Assembly (NCBI GenBank): GCA_011033025.1
Contig: WFMF01000131.1
Location: forward strand, 124,001-188,000
Source of the DNA: Beroe forskalii
Taxonomy: Eukaryota > Ctenophora > Nuda > Beroida > Beroidae
Reading direction: 5' to 3'
Length of the DNA stretch: 64,000 nucleotides
In this document: positions 23,698 to 34,052 of the stretch, piece after piece
Numbering within the stretch: position 1 is the stretch's first letter
How the letters are laid out: each line of letters opens with the position of its first letter
Notes under the pieces: generated by a model
What the model saw: the letters and a program-made list of their open reading frames with translations, nothing else
Told to the model about the DNA's origin: nothing
Database searches by the model: none
Position numbers and translations under genes: made by a program

Positions 23698-25851
23698 CTA
23701 CATTTGTTTCATAACGTAAGCGTCAGCATACAGATGTTCCTGGTCAGTGTCATCTGCTTTAACAACCAACTGCATTAACTCGTACTGCTCTGAATCATCA
23801 ACCGCATTCTCCTTTTCTGCATTCTTCTCTCGCTCCTCTTCTCTCATTTCTTCCCGGGGAATTTTCGCCTCTTCAATTTCCAATGTCTCTCTGGACTGCT
23901 GTTTGGCTTTCATTTGGAATAATTTCATCACGGATGATGATAGTGCTAGTAATAGGGCAAGTGAGCCAATACCCAAAGCTGCGGCCTCAATTGGTGAAAC
24001 TGAATCTTTCGCACAGTTATTTTCAGAACTGTGTGTTATGTCAATCCATACCTTCTTTCCTGTTGCACTGCAATAGTACTGCTCTGTTGGGAAACATGGC
24101 GTTCCACAGTCCACTCCGTAATACCCTGCAGCGCACGTTTTGCAATCATCACCGGCCCAATTGTAGTAACACACTTTATTCCCGATCTCATCACATTTGA
24201 ATTTATCCTTTTCTTCGATACATTTCACACTACAATTACCAGATGGGTAAAAGTTTCTTGCGCATTCCTGGCATTGCAATCCAGTCCAGCCATCAATGCA
24301 CTGATCACAATTCTCCCCTTTCCATTTTTCTGAACAAATAGAGCAATTCAAACCTGACCAGTTGTCATAGCAAAGTTTTTGGCCTTGATCTGAACAGTTG
24401 AACCTTCCCAACTCTGGTTTGCATTTGATATTACAGACTCCTTCTGGATAATAGTTCTCTTCACATTCCTGGCATTTAGCGCCAGTCCAGCCCTCAATGC
24501 ACTGATCACAATTCTCCCCTTCCCATCTTCCAGCACACTCATTGCAATCCAAACCTGACCAGTTTTCATAGCAAACTTTTTGTCCTTTATCAGAGCAGTT
24601 GAACCTTCCTAACTCTGGATTGCATGTAACATTGCAGACCCCATCTGGAAAATAGTTCTCTTCACATTCCTGGCATTTAGCGCCACCCCAGCCCTCAATG
24701 CACTGATCACAATTCTCCCCTTCCCTTCTTTCAGCACACTCATCACAATACAAACCTGACCAGTTTTCATAGCAAACTTTTTGTCCTTGATCAGAGCAGT
24801 TGAACTTCCCAACCTGTTGTACACATTCCACAGTGCAGTTTCCATCTGGGTAATAATTGTCTGCACATTCCACACAATCCAAGCCAGCCCATCCCACCTC
24901 ACACACATCACAGTTCTCTCCTGTCTTATGTTCAGCACACTTCTTATCTCCTTCTGCACTGCAGGTGTAGTTACCTTGAACTGGTTTGCAGTACTTGTTA
25001 CATGTACTTCCATACCAGTGATTCGAGCAGTAGTTACAGCCCGGCAATTCATGATTTTGCGAACATGATTCAATTTTAATCTCTATTATAATATACCCAG
25101 GATAAGTTATGTACATCTTTTGAGTGATCCAATCATTATACTTGTCAATTTTATAGAATTGTATCTCAAAATCAGCGTAATCTTTTATGAGTATGCTTTT
25201 GGACTCGCCCTCATTATAGTCCCAAAGTTCAAACCGAAGCAGTGTTGATGTATTAGTCAAAAAGTCAATCCTTTTTGGAGAGTTGAGTTGTGGTACGTTT
25301 CTAAACATAATCGTGCTTTCATTGTCTATATGGTCCGTTTCATTGATGCTCCATATATCTCCTGTTTTATCGTACACTGCTATGTCCTTGAAGAAGATGT
25401 CACATTTTCCTGTTTCACTAGAACCGTCACATTTCGCATAAGTGTGATATTCAATGAACTTCAGATAGCCTATTCCTCTCTGCTCAGTTGGTTCCTGTGT
25501 TAATAATGAATTAATGAATCAGTCAAATACCCCCTCCCCCATCGTGGGGGAGGGGGCTCTTTCATGGGCGATAAGAGGTAATCCAAAAATTTCTAAAACT
25601 TCACAGATGTAGCGGTTAGACATGTTGGCTTTTTAGCTGTTAGTGGTTAGCCTTGCTCGATTAAAATAATCACTGATCAGGCTATCAGACATCAGTAATT
25701 ATGGGGAAGTGTCCAAATATGAACAGAGTTTATACTTTTATACCACTCAACTGAATGAATTTGATTTAGTATTAGTAATCTATGTCAAGGAAAAGTTAAC
25801 AATTCTAAGGATCATACTTACAAGGAGTAGCAGAATCAGGAGTATCACCAT
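23698..25851 (-). CDS. Notch-ligand-like transmembrane protein with six DSL-type modules (copy A)
   Basis: Two exons: 25822-25851 (ATG at 25851, 'MVILLILLLL') and 23698-25494, phase 0; 608 residues. After the signal peptide comes an MNNL-like N-terminal region ('GYLKFIEYHTYAKC', 'CDIFF'). A DSL module near residue 165 follows: 'CSNHWYGSTCNKYC', then Cys spacing x8, x7, x8. Four more DSL-spaced modules follow ('CADNYYPDGNCTVEC', 'CEENYFPDGVCNVTC', 'CEENYYPEGVCNIKC', 'CARNFYPSGNCSVKC'), each separated by a short EGF-like piece ('CDQCIEGWTGAKCQE'). A sixth ('CAAGYYGVDCGTPC') has Trp where the fifth Cys should be. A transmembrane helix ('IEAAALGIGSLALLLAL') and an acidic/basic tail of about 90 residues complete it. 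Canonical Delta/Jagged ligands carry one DSL followed by EGFs. Function as a Notch ligand is inference. Confidence 0.82.
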
Positions 25852-26809
25852 CTCATGTGTGTTGAGTTCAAGAACACAAACTGACTACGCAAGGTTTTCA
25901 ATTGTGGGAATAGGTTTATGCACCATGTATCACTTCTGTTAATCGTAACAAACTATTACAGAAATATGCAAATAATGTAAATGCAAGGCTGGTATCTTCG
26001 ACTAACATCCTGACATGGTTGATCATGAAGAATTGTGATGGCTGGATGGCGACTATTCTACTCACTTTACGATTTACTTCTAAACAGCCGAACATTGAAC
26101 AGTATAAACTGGTTTAATGAGACTCCGACTATTCGGTGCATACCGACTCCAATCGAGTATATCCCAATTCGTTGGAAACGTAGGTGAGAGTTATTTTCCT
26201 AAACATTCTGTTATCAGCTAGGATGGATTGTAAATATGTTGAGGATGTTACGGAGGATTGGATCCTCAAACAGTGCTCCCTTACCCACTCTGACAGCTGT
26301 GAGTTATACCCTGGCTCTGTCGGGCGTTGTGTCACTTTTATTCAATATTTAAATGTATTTGTCACACATGTACTTGTGTGGAACTGGATAGTTATCTGAG
26401 CGATAGTTACAACTTGGTCCTTCGAAATACTGGTCACATGATATTTTCATCCTTACATCAAGATAGCCATACGGATTGCTCAAGTTAAAACGGTAATTGA
26501 TTCATGCATTACTGGTTTTGATATTATTGTAGGGTATCACAAGGTTCAAGTGACGTATATGTTTATATTTTGCAGGCAAACTCAACACACGCCAATTTCT
26601 ATCCCACACCTGGAAAGTATGAAAAGTATATTGCGCGCATTATAAGATGCGAGCCTTTATTAATCTCTTTATCGATCGATGCATGGCCACATCTGTGTGG
26701 TCTCACGTTGACATCAGTGGTGAAGCCCGGAAATGTTTCATGAACACTTCGTGTACCTAGGAAACCATTGTCATTTAACTTTTTCAACCGCGCCCTCAAA
26801 TTTAATTGT

Positions 26810-27563
26810 GAAAGTGCGACATTTTACCGCCCGACATTTGACCCCTCGACATTTGACCCCCCGACATCTGACCCCCCGAGGTCTGGAGTAGTTCCGGAGG
26901 AGGTTCTGGATCCTGTCGTTCCTCCTTCTCTCCAGGGCAGATGACTTGAACACGTCTTCTCTAGTAACACGGAACATCTTGGCTCTGGAGAGGTTCTGGA
27001 GTGTCTTTAGGAGGGTCCAGATGGAGGAGTGGTGGCAGCTCTGTCACGGACGCTCCACATGTGGAGAGGGAAGATCGGGGGAAGTCGTCGTCCTCCAGCT
27101 GGAAAGTCCGATCCAGGTCCTCTCGAAGTAGGCCAGAAGTTGGAGCTCATCTGCCAGGAAGGTGATGGAGAGGAACTCGAAGGAAGCCACAAAAGGTTCA
27201 TGTTGCTTGACACTACGTCCTCAGCTCAGTCGATGGTGCCACACCTGAATCCCCGTTCCCAAGCACAGTTGCATGGGAGTTTACTGTGCTTTAAGAGGGG
27301 ATGTGATGTCGGGGGTCAAATGTCGCACTTAGACACCTTGTTCAAGCCGCGGATCAGTGCGCTTGATCTATGTTTATTCATCGGGGGATGTAATGTCGGG
27401 GGGTCAAATGTCACAGCAATCGTCGAGCTGCGACGTTTGACCCCCCACTTTCCTCTATAGATTTACAGTACTGTAGAAGGGGGTGTAGTGTCGGGGGATG
27501 TAGTGTCGGGGGATGTAATGACGGGGGATGTAATGTCGGGGGGTCAAGTGTCCCTTTAGCCAT
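26810..27563 (-). mobile_element. Decayed MULE-type transposon remnant flanked by 'gacatttgacccc' repeats
   Basis: The minus strand encodes broken pieces of the C-terminal part of a MULE-transposase-family protein. 'LADELQLLAYFERTWIG' (about 27110-27160) and 'HHSSIWTLLKTLQNLSRAK' (about 26980-27036) share one frame. 'RRLPPIFPLHMWSVRDR' lies between them in another frame. The order and spacing match the family (YFE-T-IG, then FP..W, then H-IW..). Frame changes and a stop show that it is dead. Both flanks carry multiple 'cgacatttgacccc' or 'ggggggtcaaatgtc' units in opposite orientation. The whole piece is absent from duplication unit B, so it inserted after the duplication or was lost from B. 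Confidence 0.6.
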
Positions 27564-28589
27564 TTGTACAGCCCACTGTTAACTACACTATTACTGTGCC
27601 ATGGTTGGGTTGACCTGTACACCTGTTGTTATCATACCTGTTGGTTATGTAATCACACATAAATATCATTACCCAGGGTGAATTAATTGGTTAATGACAT
27701 CATTACCTCCATTATATTCATTGCTGTTGGTGTTGATAATATAGGCATAGCAGCAAAAGACTTGTTCGGCGTGTAAGAGAGAGAAGTGCAAATGGGATAG
27801 TATTCCAAATTATGAGCTAAAATGGGACCCTTGCCATCTCTCGGAATTCATATGAGTGGGGACTAAAATTTTCGTTGCTGCATATAAAGTTATAAAAATG
27901 GAAGTGTTAAATACGGAAAGATACTGCTTCAGCAAATTTCAAATTCCACATGCTCTTCATATTGCGCTGTAGGTCATAGCGGCCGAGGATTTTATGATTA
28001 AAAGGTCCTCTCCCGTTTTACACCGTAAAGAAGTATTCGGGGAAAATAATTGGTGTATAATAGTATAATTATCAGCTCAAAATAATTACATGAACTTGTC
28101 ATAGTCAACCATACCTCACTTCTCAAGGGACTAATATAGCTGTAATAGTATTAGAATATAATAGTAAAAGAATAATAGTTGAAGTATTATTTTATTGATG
28201 CAATTATCTATTTTATTGATGAAAATTGCAATGAATAAATACCATTTCTTACGAGACAAATTTATAACGTACGAAATTTGGGGATTTTTCAAAAAAAATC
28301 CCTATATTTCCATTCCCCACAAGAGATCAAAATGACGTCATCATCATACGTTAACATGCGTAATATTCCCAATAATATCCCCAAATTTCGTTCCCCCAAA
28401 ATTTCGATCCCCGGAATTATTGTTCCATGTAAATTTATTTCGTAAGGTAACTGGAATTATTCATTCTATAAACTATAAGTATCTTCAGATTTATAATATT
28501 CATATTGTACAAGTCTTAACTACAACAATTACAAAATATTATTTGAATTCAAGTCTCTTATAATTATAATAATGTTCTCTATATGATAT

Positions 28590-29275
28590 TAGCCAATTTT
28601 GAGGGTACTTGTAGGCGTGCAATAATAAGTAATATTGCACTCCTCACATTGGCTAATACACTAAGAGCATGGCAAATGGTCATGACGCTAATAAAATTAT
28701 TGCACTCGGCTTCGCCTCGTGCAATAATTTGGTATTGTCGCACTCGGCCTGCTCCTCGTGCGACAATACAAATTATTGCACTCGTCTTCGCCTCGTGCAA
28801 TAATTTATATTAGCCAATTTTGAGGGTACTTGTAGGCGTGCAATAATAAGTAATATTGCACTCCTCACATTGGCTAATACACTAAGAGCATGGCAAATGG
28901 TCATGACGCTAATAAAATTGTACTCGGCTTCGCCTCGTGCAATAATTTGGTATTGTCGCACTCGGCCTGCTCCTCGTGCGACAATACAAATTATTGCACT
29001 CGGCTACGCCTCGTGCAATAATTTCTATTAGCGCATTCCCAGCCATGCTCTAAGCGTATATTAGCGCATTCCCAGCCATGCTCTAAGCGTATATTATTTA
29101 ACTCACAGCCCGTTCGCCGAGTTTGAAATCCAGATTACGGAGCGGCCTTGTACTTTTTTCGGATCGTTAAATAATAATGTTACTACACACGGATATCGGT
29201 GTGGATTTCCCATATTCCACTCGGCTTCGCCTCGAGGAATATTCACCAATCCACACCTCAATAGTGTGTAGTAAC
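28590..29275. mobile_element. Hairpin-rich insert present only in duplication unit B
   Basis: Two direct copies (about 218 bp each, 28590-28807 and 28808-29026) contain perfect hairpins such as 'attgcac'…'gtgcaat' around 'tcggcttcgcctc', and 'ttgtcgcac'…'gtgcgacaa'. A doubled 'gcgcattcccagccatgctc' (about 29030-29090) follows. Last comes an inverted pair 'gttactacacac' (29178) / 'gtgtgtagtaac' (about 29264). No protein is encoded. It sits 15 bp from the stop codon of copy B, in its 3' flank. Confidence 0.65.
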
Positions 29276-29289
29276 ATCATATTATGTCT

Positions 29290-31430
29290 CTACATTTGTT
29301 TCATAACGTAAGCGTCAGCATACAGATGTTCCTGATCAGTGTCATCTGCTTTAACAACCAACTGCATTATCTCGTACTGCTCTGAATCATCAACTGCATT
29401 CTCCTTTTCTGCATTCTTCTCTCGCTCCTCTTCTCTCATTTCTTCCCGGGGAGTTGTTGCCTCTTCAATTTCCAATGTTTCTCTGGACTGCTGTTTGGCT
29501 TTCATTTGGAATAATTTCATCACGGATGATGATAGTGCTAGTAATAGGGCCAGTGAGCCAATAACCAAAGCTGCGGCCTCAATTGGTGAAACTGAATCTT
29601 TCGCACAGTTATTTTCAGAACTGTGTGTTATGTCAATCCATACCTTCTTTCCTGTTGCACTGCAATAGTACTGCTCTGTTGGGAAACATGGCGTTCCACA
29701 ATCCACTCCGTAATACCCTGCAGCGCACGTGTTGCAATCATCACCAACCCAGTTGTAGTAACACGCTTTATTCCCGATCTCATCACATTTGAATTTATCC
29801 TTTTCTTCGATACATTTCACACTACAATTACCAGATGGGTAAAAGTTTCTTGCGCATTCCTGGCATTGCAATCCAGTCCAGCCTTCAATGCACTGATCAC
29901 AATTCTTCCCTTCCCATTTTTCTGAACAAATGGAGCAATTCAAACCTGACCAGTGTTCATAGCAAACTTTTTGTCCTTTATCAGAGCAGTTGTATCTTCC
30001 TAACTCTGGTTTGCATGTAACATTGCAGACTCCATCTGGAAAATAGTTCTCTTCACATTCCTGGCATTTAGCGCCAGTCCAGCCCTCAACGCACTGATCA
30101 CAATTCTTCCCTTTCCATTTCTCTGAACAAATAGAGCAATTCAAACCTGACCAGTTTTCATAGCAAACTTTTTGACCTTGATCTGAGCAGTTGTATCTTC
30201 CTAACTCTGGTTTGCATGTGATATTACAGAATCCTTCTGGATAATAGTTCTCTTCACATTCCTGGCATTTAGCGCCAGTCCAGCCCTCAATGCACTGATC
30301 ACAATTCTCCCCTTCCCTTCTTTCAGCACACTCATCACAATCCAAACCTGACCAATTTTCATAGCAAACTTTTTGACCTTGATCTGAGCAATTGTACCTT
30401 CCCAATTCCTGTAGACATTTGATATTACAGACTCCATCCGGGTAATAATTGTCTGCGCATTTCATACAATCCAAGCCAGTCCATCCTACCTCACACACAT
30501 CACAGTTCTCTCCTGTCTTATGTTCAGCACACATCTTATCCCCTTCTGCACTGCAGGTGTAGTTACCTTGAACTGGTTTGCAGTATTTAGTACATGTACT
30601 CGTGTAGTAGTTATTTGAGCAATAGTTACAGCCTTGTCCTTCGAAGTGTTCAGAACATGATACAATTCTTATCTTTATTTCAAGGTACCCTCCATTAGAC
30701 AAGGTGAACTTTCGAGGAGTCCAATCATTAATCTTGAAAATTTTCGTGAAGTGTATCTCAAAATCAGCGTGTTTTTCTATCAATTTACTTCCGGACTCGC
30801 CCTCATTATGATCCCAAACCTCAAACCTAAGCAGTGTAGATGAATTAGTCGACAAGACAATCTCTTTTGCAGTGTTCAGTATCGGTACGTTGCTAAACTT
30901 AATCGTGCTTTCATTTTCAGATATGTAGTTCGTTTCATTGATCCTCCATATATCTCGCGTTCTATCGTACACTACTATGTTCTTGAAGAAGATGTCACAG
31001 GCTCCACTTGCACTAGAACCAACACATTTTCTCTTAAGTATGATATTCAACGAACTTAAAATATCCTGTTCCTCTCTGCTCTGTTGGTTCCTGTGTTAAT
31101 AATGAATTAAAGAATCGGTCATAATACGTGTTTCCCCATCGGGGGGGGGGGGGATTGCCTCTTCCATGGGCGATGAGAGGTGATTCGCAATTCTAAAGAA
31201 ACATTCACAGATGTAGCAGTTAAGTTAGACATGTTCGCTTTTACCGGTCATTGGTCAGCCTTGCTCAATAAAAATATTCAATTATCATTCTATGGGGAAG
31301 TTGTCCAAATATGAACAGAGTTTATACCACTCAACTGAATCAAATTTGATTTAGTAATCTATGTCAAGGCAAAGTTACCAAATCTAAGGATCATACTTAC
31401 AAGAAGTAGCAGAATCAGGAGTATCACCAT
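29290..31430 (-). CDS. DSL-repeat Notch-ligand-like protein, copy B, with an N-terminal frame break
   Basis: Exons 31401-31430 (signal peptide, identical plan to copy A) and 29290-31090. About 18 codons into exon 2 the frame meets TAA (31034-31036), and one extra A in 'GAAAATG' shifts the frame relative to copy A. Downstream, the frame is open for 586 codons. It contains the same DSL1 ('CSNNYYTSTCTKYC'), four DSL-spaced repeats, the sixth Trp-variant, the transmembrane helix and the tail, all close to copy A. Either this is a very young pseudogene, or the break is a sequencing error at the A run. No ATG restarts near the break. The conserved remainder argues that loss of the frame, if real, is recent. 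Confidence 0.7.
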
Positions 31431-32833
31431 CTTACGTGTGTTGAGTTCAAGAACACAAACTGACTACGCAAGGTTTTCAATTGTGGGAATAGGTTTATGC
31501 ACCATGTATCACTTCTGTTAATCGGAACAAACTAACTCAGAAATATGCAAATAATGTAAATGCAAGGCTGGTATCTTGGACTAACATCTTAACATGGTTG
31601 ATCATGAAGAATTGTGATGGCTGGATGGCAACTATCCTACTCACTTTGCGATTTACTTCATTCTAAACAGCCGAACATTCAACAGTAAACATTGGTTTAA
31701 TGAGACCCCAACTCTTCGGTACATACTGAATCCAATCGAGTATATCCCAATTCGTTCGAAACGTATAGGTAAGAGTTATTTTCCTAAACGTTCTGTTATC
31801 AGCTAGGATGGACTGTAAATATGTTGAGGATGTTACGGAGGATTGGATCCTCAAACAGTGCTCCCTTACCCACTCTGACAGCTGTGAGTTATACCCTGGC
31901 TCAGTCGGGCGTTGTGCCACTTTTATTCAATATTTAAATGTATTTGTCACACATGTACTTGTGTGGAACTGGATAGTTATCTGAGCGATAGTTACAACTT
32001 GGTCCTTCGAAATACTGGTCACATGATACATCATCCTTTCATCAAGATAGCCATACGGATTGCTCAAGTTAAAACGGTAATTGATTCATGCATTACTGGT
32101 TTTGATATTATTGTAGGGTATCACAAGGTTCAAGTGACGTATATGTTACTTTTTGCAGGCAAACTCAACAAACCCCAATTTTTATCCCACACCTGGAAAG
32201 TATGAAAAGTATATTGCGCGCATTATAAGATGCGAGCCTTTATTAATCTCTTCATCGATCGATGCATGGCCACATCTGTGTGGTCTCACGTTGACATCAG
32301 TGGTGGAGCCCGGAAATGTTTCATGAACACTTCGTGTACCTATGAAACCATTGTCATTTAACTTTTCCAATTTCCAACCGCGCCCTCAAATTTAATTTTA
32401 CAGCTCACTGTTAATTACACTATTACTGTGCCATGGGTGGGTTGACCTGTACACCTGTTGTTATGTTATCACACATAAATATCATTACCCAGGGTCAATA
32501 AACAGGTTAATGACATTATTACCTCCATTATATTCATTGCTTGTAGCTAAATTTCATGTCAATTAACTAATTAATGGAATAATGACATAATTACCATTGA
32601 AACTGCTGCTATGAAGTCAAAATCATCAATCAATAATACTACATGAATATATTGTAACATGATTATAAAACTTGATTCTCTATAAAACGTTATTATTCTC
32701 TGATCCTATTCTAAAATCACATTTCTGAATATCATGCTCGTAAAAATTGGCAGGCTGGGAAAAGTAAAGAGTAGGCGATTAAGCATATACATAATATTAG
32801 CTCCCTTAATATGGAAGATAAGATACCGTGACG

Positions 32834-32998
32834 TCTCCAACTTTTGAGGCGCGGCGTATTACGCCGCGCTTGGGTACTTATTTGAGGCACGTTGCAAATG
32901 AGCAAATGGTTTGAAAGTACTTTGCGCGCTATCACGCGCCGCAAGAAAGTACCCAGGCGCGGCGTTATTCGCCGCACCTCAAAAGTCGAGACACCTGG
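32834..32998. mobile_element. Palindromic GC-rich MITE-like element
   Basis: Terminal inverted repeats of about 40 bp: 'acttttgaggcgcggcg' at the left mirrors 'cgccgcacctcaaaagt' at the right, and 'ttgggtacttatttgag' mirrors 'aagtacccaggcgcgg'. Flanking DNA is AT-rich, so the element stands out in base composition. No coding capacity. Confidence 0.65.
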
Positions 32999-33450
32999 GA
33001 TAGTATTAAAAGTATTACTAGACCCTCAAAACATTAATGTGACTTGACATATAAAATCGATGGTAGCCACTAGCCATGAGTTATGTAGTGAAGATTTATC
33101 AGGTCAATTGATGTATTGATAACAGGTTAGGAAAAGACCGGTTAACCTAACCGAAACCGGACGTTTGCTATAACAGGTCAGCGTTATCATGAATATAATG
33201 ATGATATATATAGCTGCTGCCACACCCTGATGAATTCCACAAGATCCAGGTTACTTATGTTCGCTTCACCATGGCTTGGTATGTTTCTTGGTGTTAACCA
33301 CATTATATGATACCACCACGTCATATTGGCACTGATAATGTCTCTTGTTTACAGAGTCTGAGACCCTCGTGAGAATTGACGCACCGCGGCTCAGACAACG
33401 TCTGACGACAATGATACAGTCATTGGAATCATATATTAGACATACAAATC

Positions 33451-34052
33451 TCATCCCATCATGAGTCGGATAGCAATCAGCCCCGCAATAAGAAGCACAG
33501 GGTTACGAGAGGTACTCGTGGCAGCATTGCAATAGTTCTTCGAGCAATCCATGCAGTTGGTTTGGTCCCCACAGGACCCACACGCGTGGACCTTGATAGC
33601 AACCCCCAGCGCAGTTACCGTGTTGTATAGGGTGAACCTGAGGGGGTGATTGGTTAGAGAGATCAAGGAGGGGAATTTGAGGAAAGGGAAGGAGACTTTT
33701 CAATGGGGAATTACCTGAACATTATTTTGAGTTTTGGTTAGAAACCGAAAAAAGCCATATTGCTATCCAAAATTCATCACTGAAATATTAAGTAGTTATT
33801 TTATTGATCATAAAGAGTAAAAAATTGAAAAAATAAAGAAAAATAATCTAAACATTAATTATTTTGCCACCTTTTGCAGCTGCTAGCGCCGCGTGTGGCG
33901 GTGGTATTCGCACAGTCCGTGTCCACCAGGTTCCCATACTCCTCCGTTCTCCCGTTCCTCGTGTCTCCTCCCTTCTCGTAGAGATTACCCACTTTGCATT
34001 TAATAGCGGCACAGGTTGCCACCAACGCAGAGAGTAGTAGGAACACCTTCAT
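33451..34052 (-). CDS. Ly6/three-finger GPI-anchored protein, copy 2
   Basis: Two exons: 33871-34052 (ATG at 34052) and 33451-33637, joined in phase 2 (AG|G); 121 residues. It has a signal peptide 'MKVFLLLSALVATCAA', mature start 'IKCKVG', and cysteines ending 'CMDCSKNYCNAA', the Ly6-type CN terminus. A hydrophobic C-terminal tail ('NPVLLIAGLIAIRLMMG') fits a GPI signal. Splice phase and gene plan equal those of the 20782-21365 gene, so the two are paralogues on either side of the DSL duplication. The spacer between its second and third cysteines is longer than in copy 1 and carries an 'NTT' N-glycosylation site. Confidence 0.78.

Larger units (their letters stand above)
22859..32545. repeat. 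Tandem segmental duplication of the DSL-protein locus (two units)
   Basis: Unit A (22859-27722) and unit B (27727-32545) start with the same 'gttgataatataggcatagc' and end with the same 'cctccattatattcattgct'. They stay collinear through the 3' flank, the DSL gene, its promoter side and its upstream sequence. Unit A alone has about 750 bp inserted at 26810-27563; unit B alone has about 690 bp at 28590-29275. High identity outside the inserts indicates a recent duplication. Confidence 0.85.
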
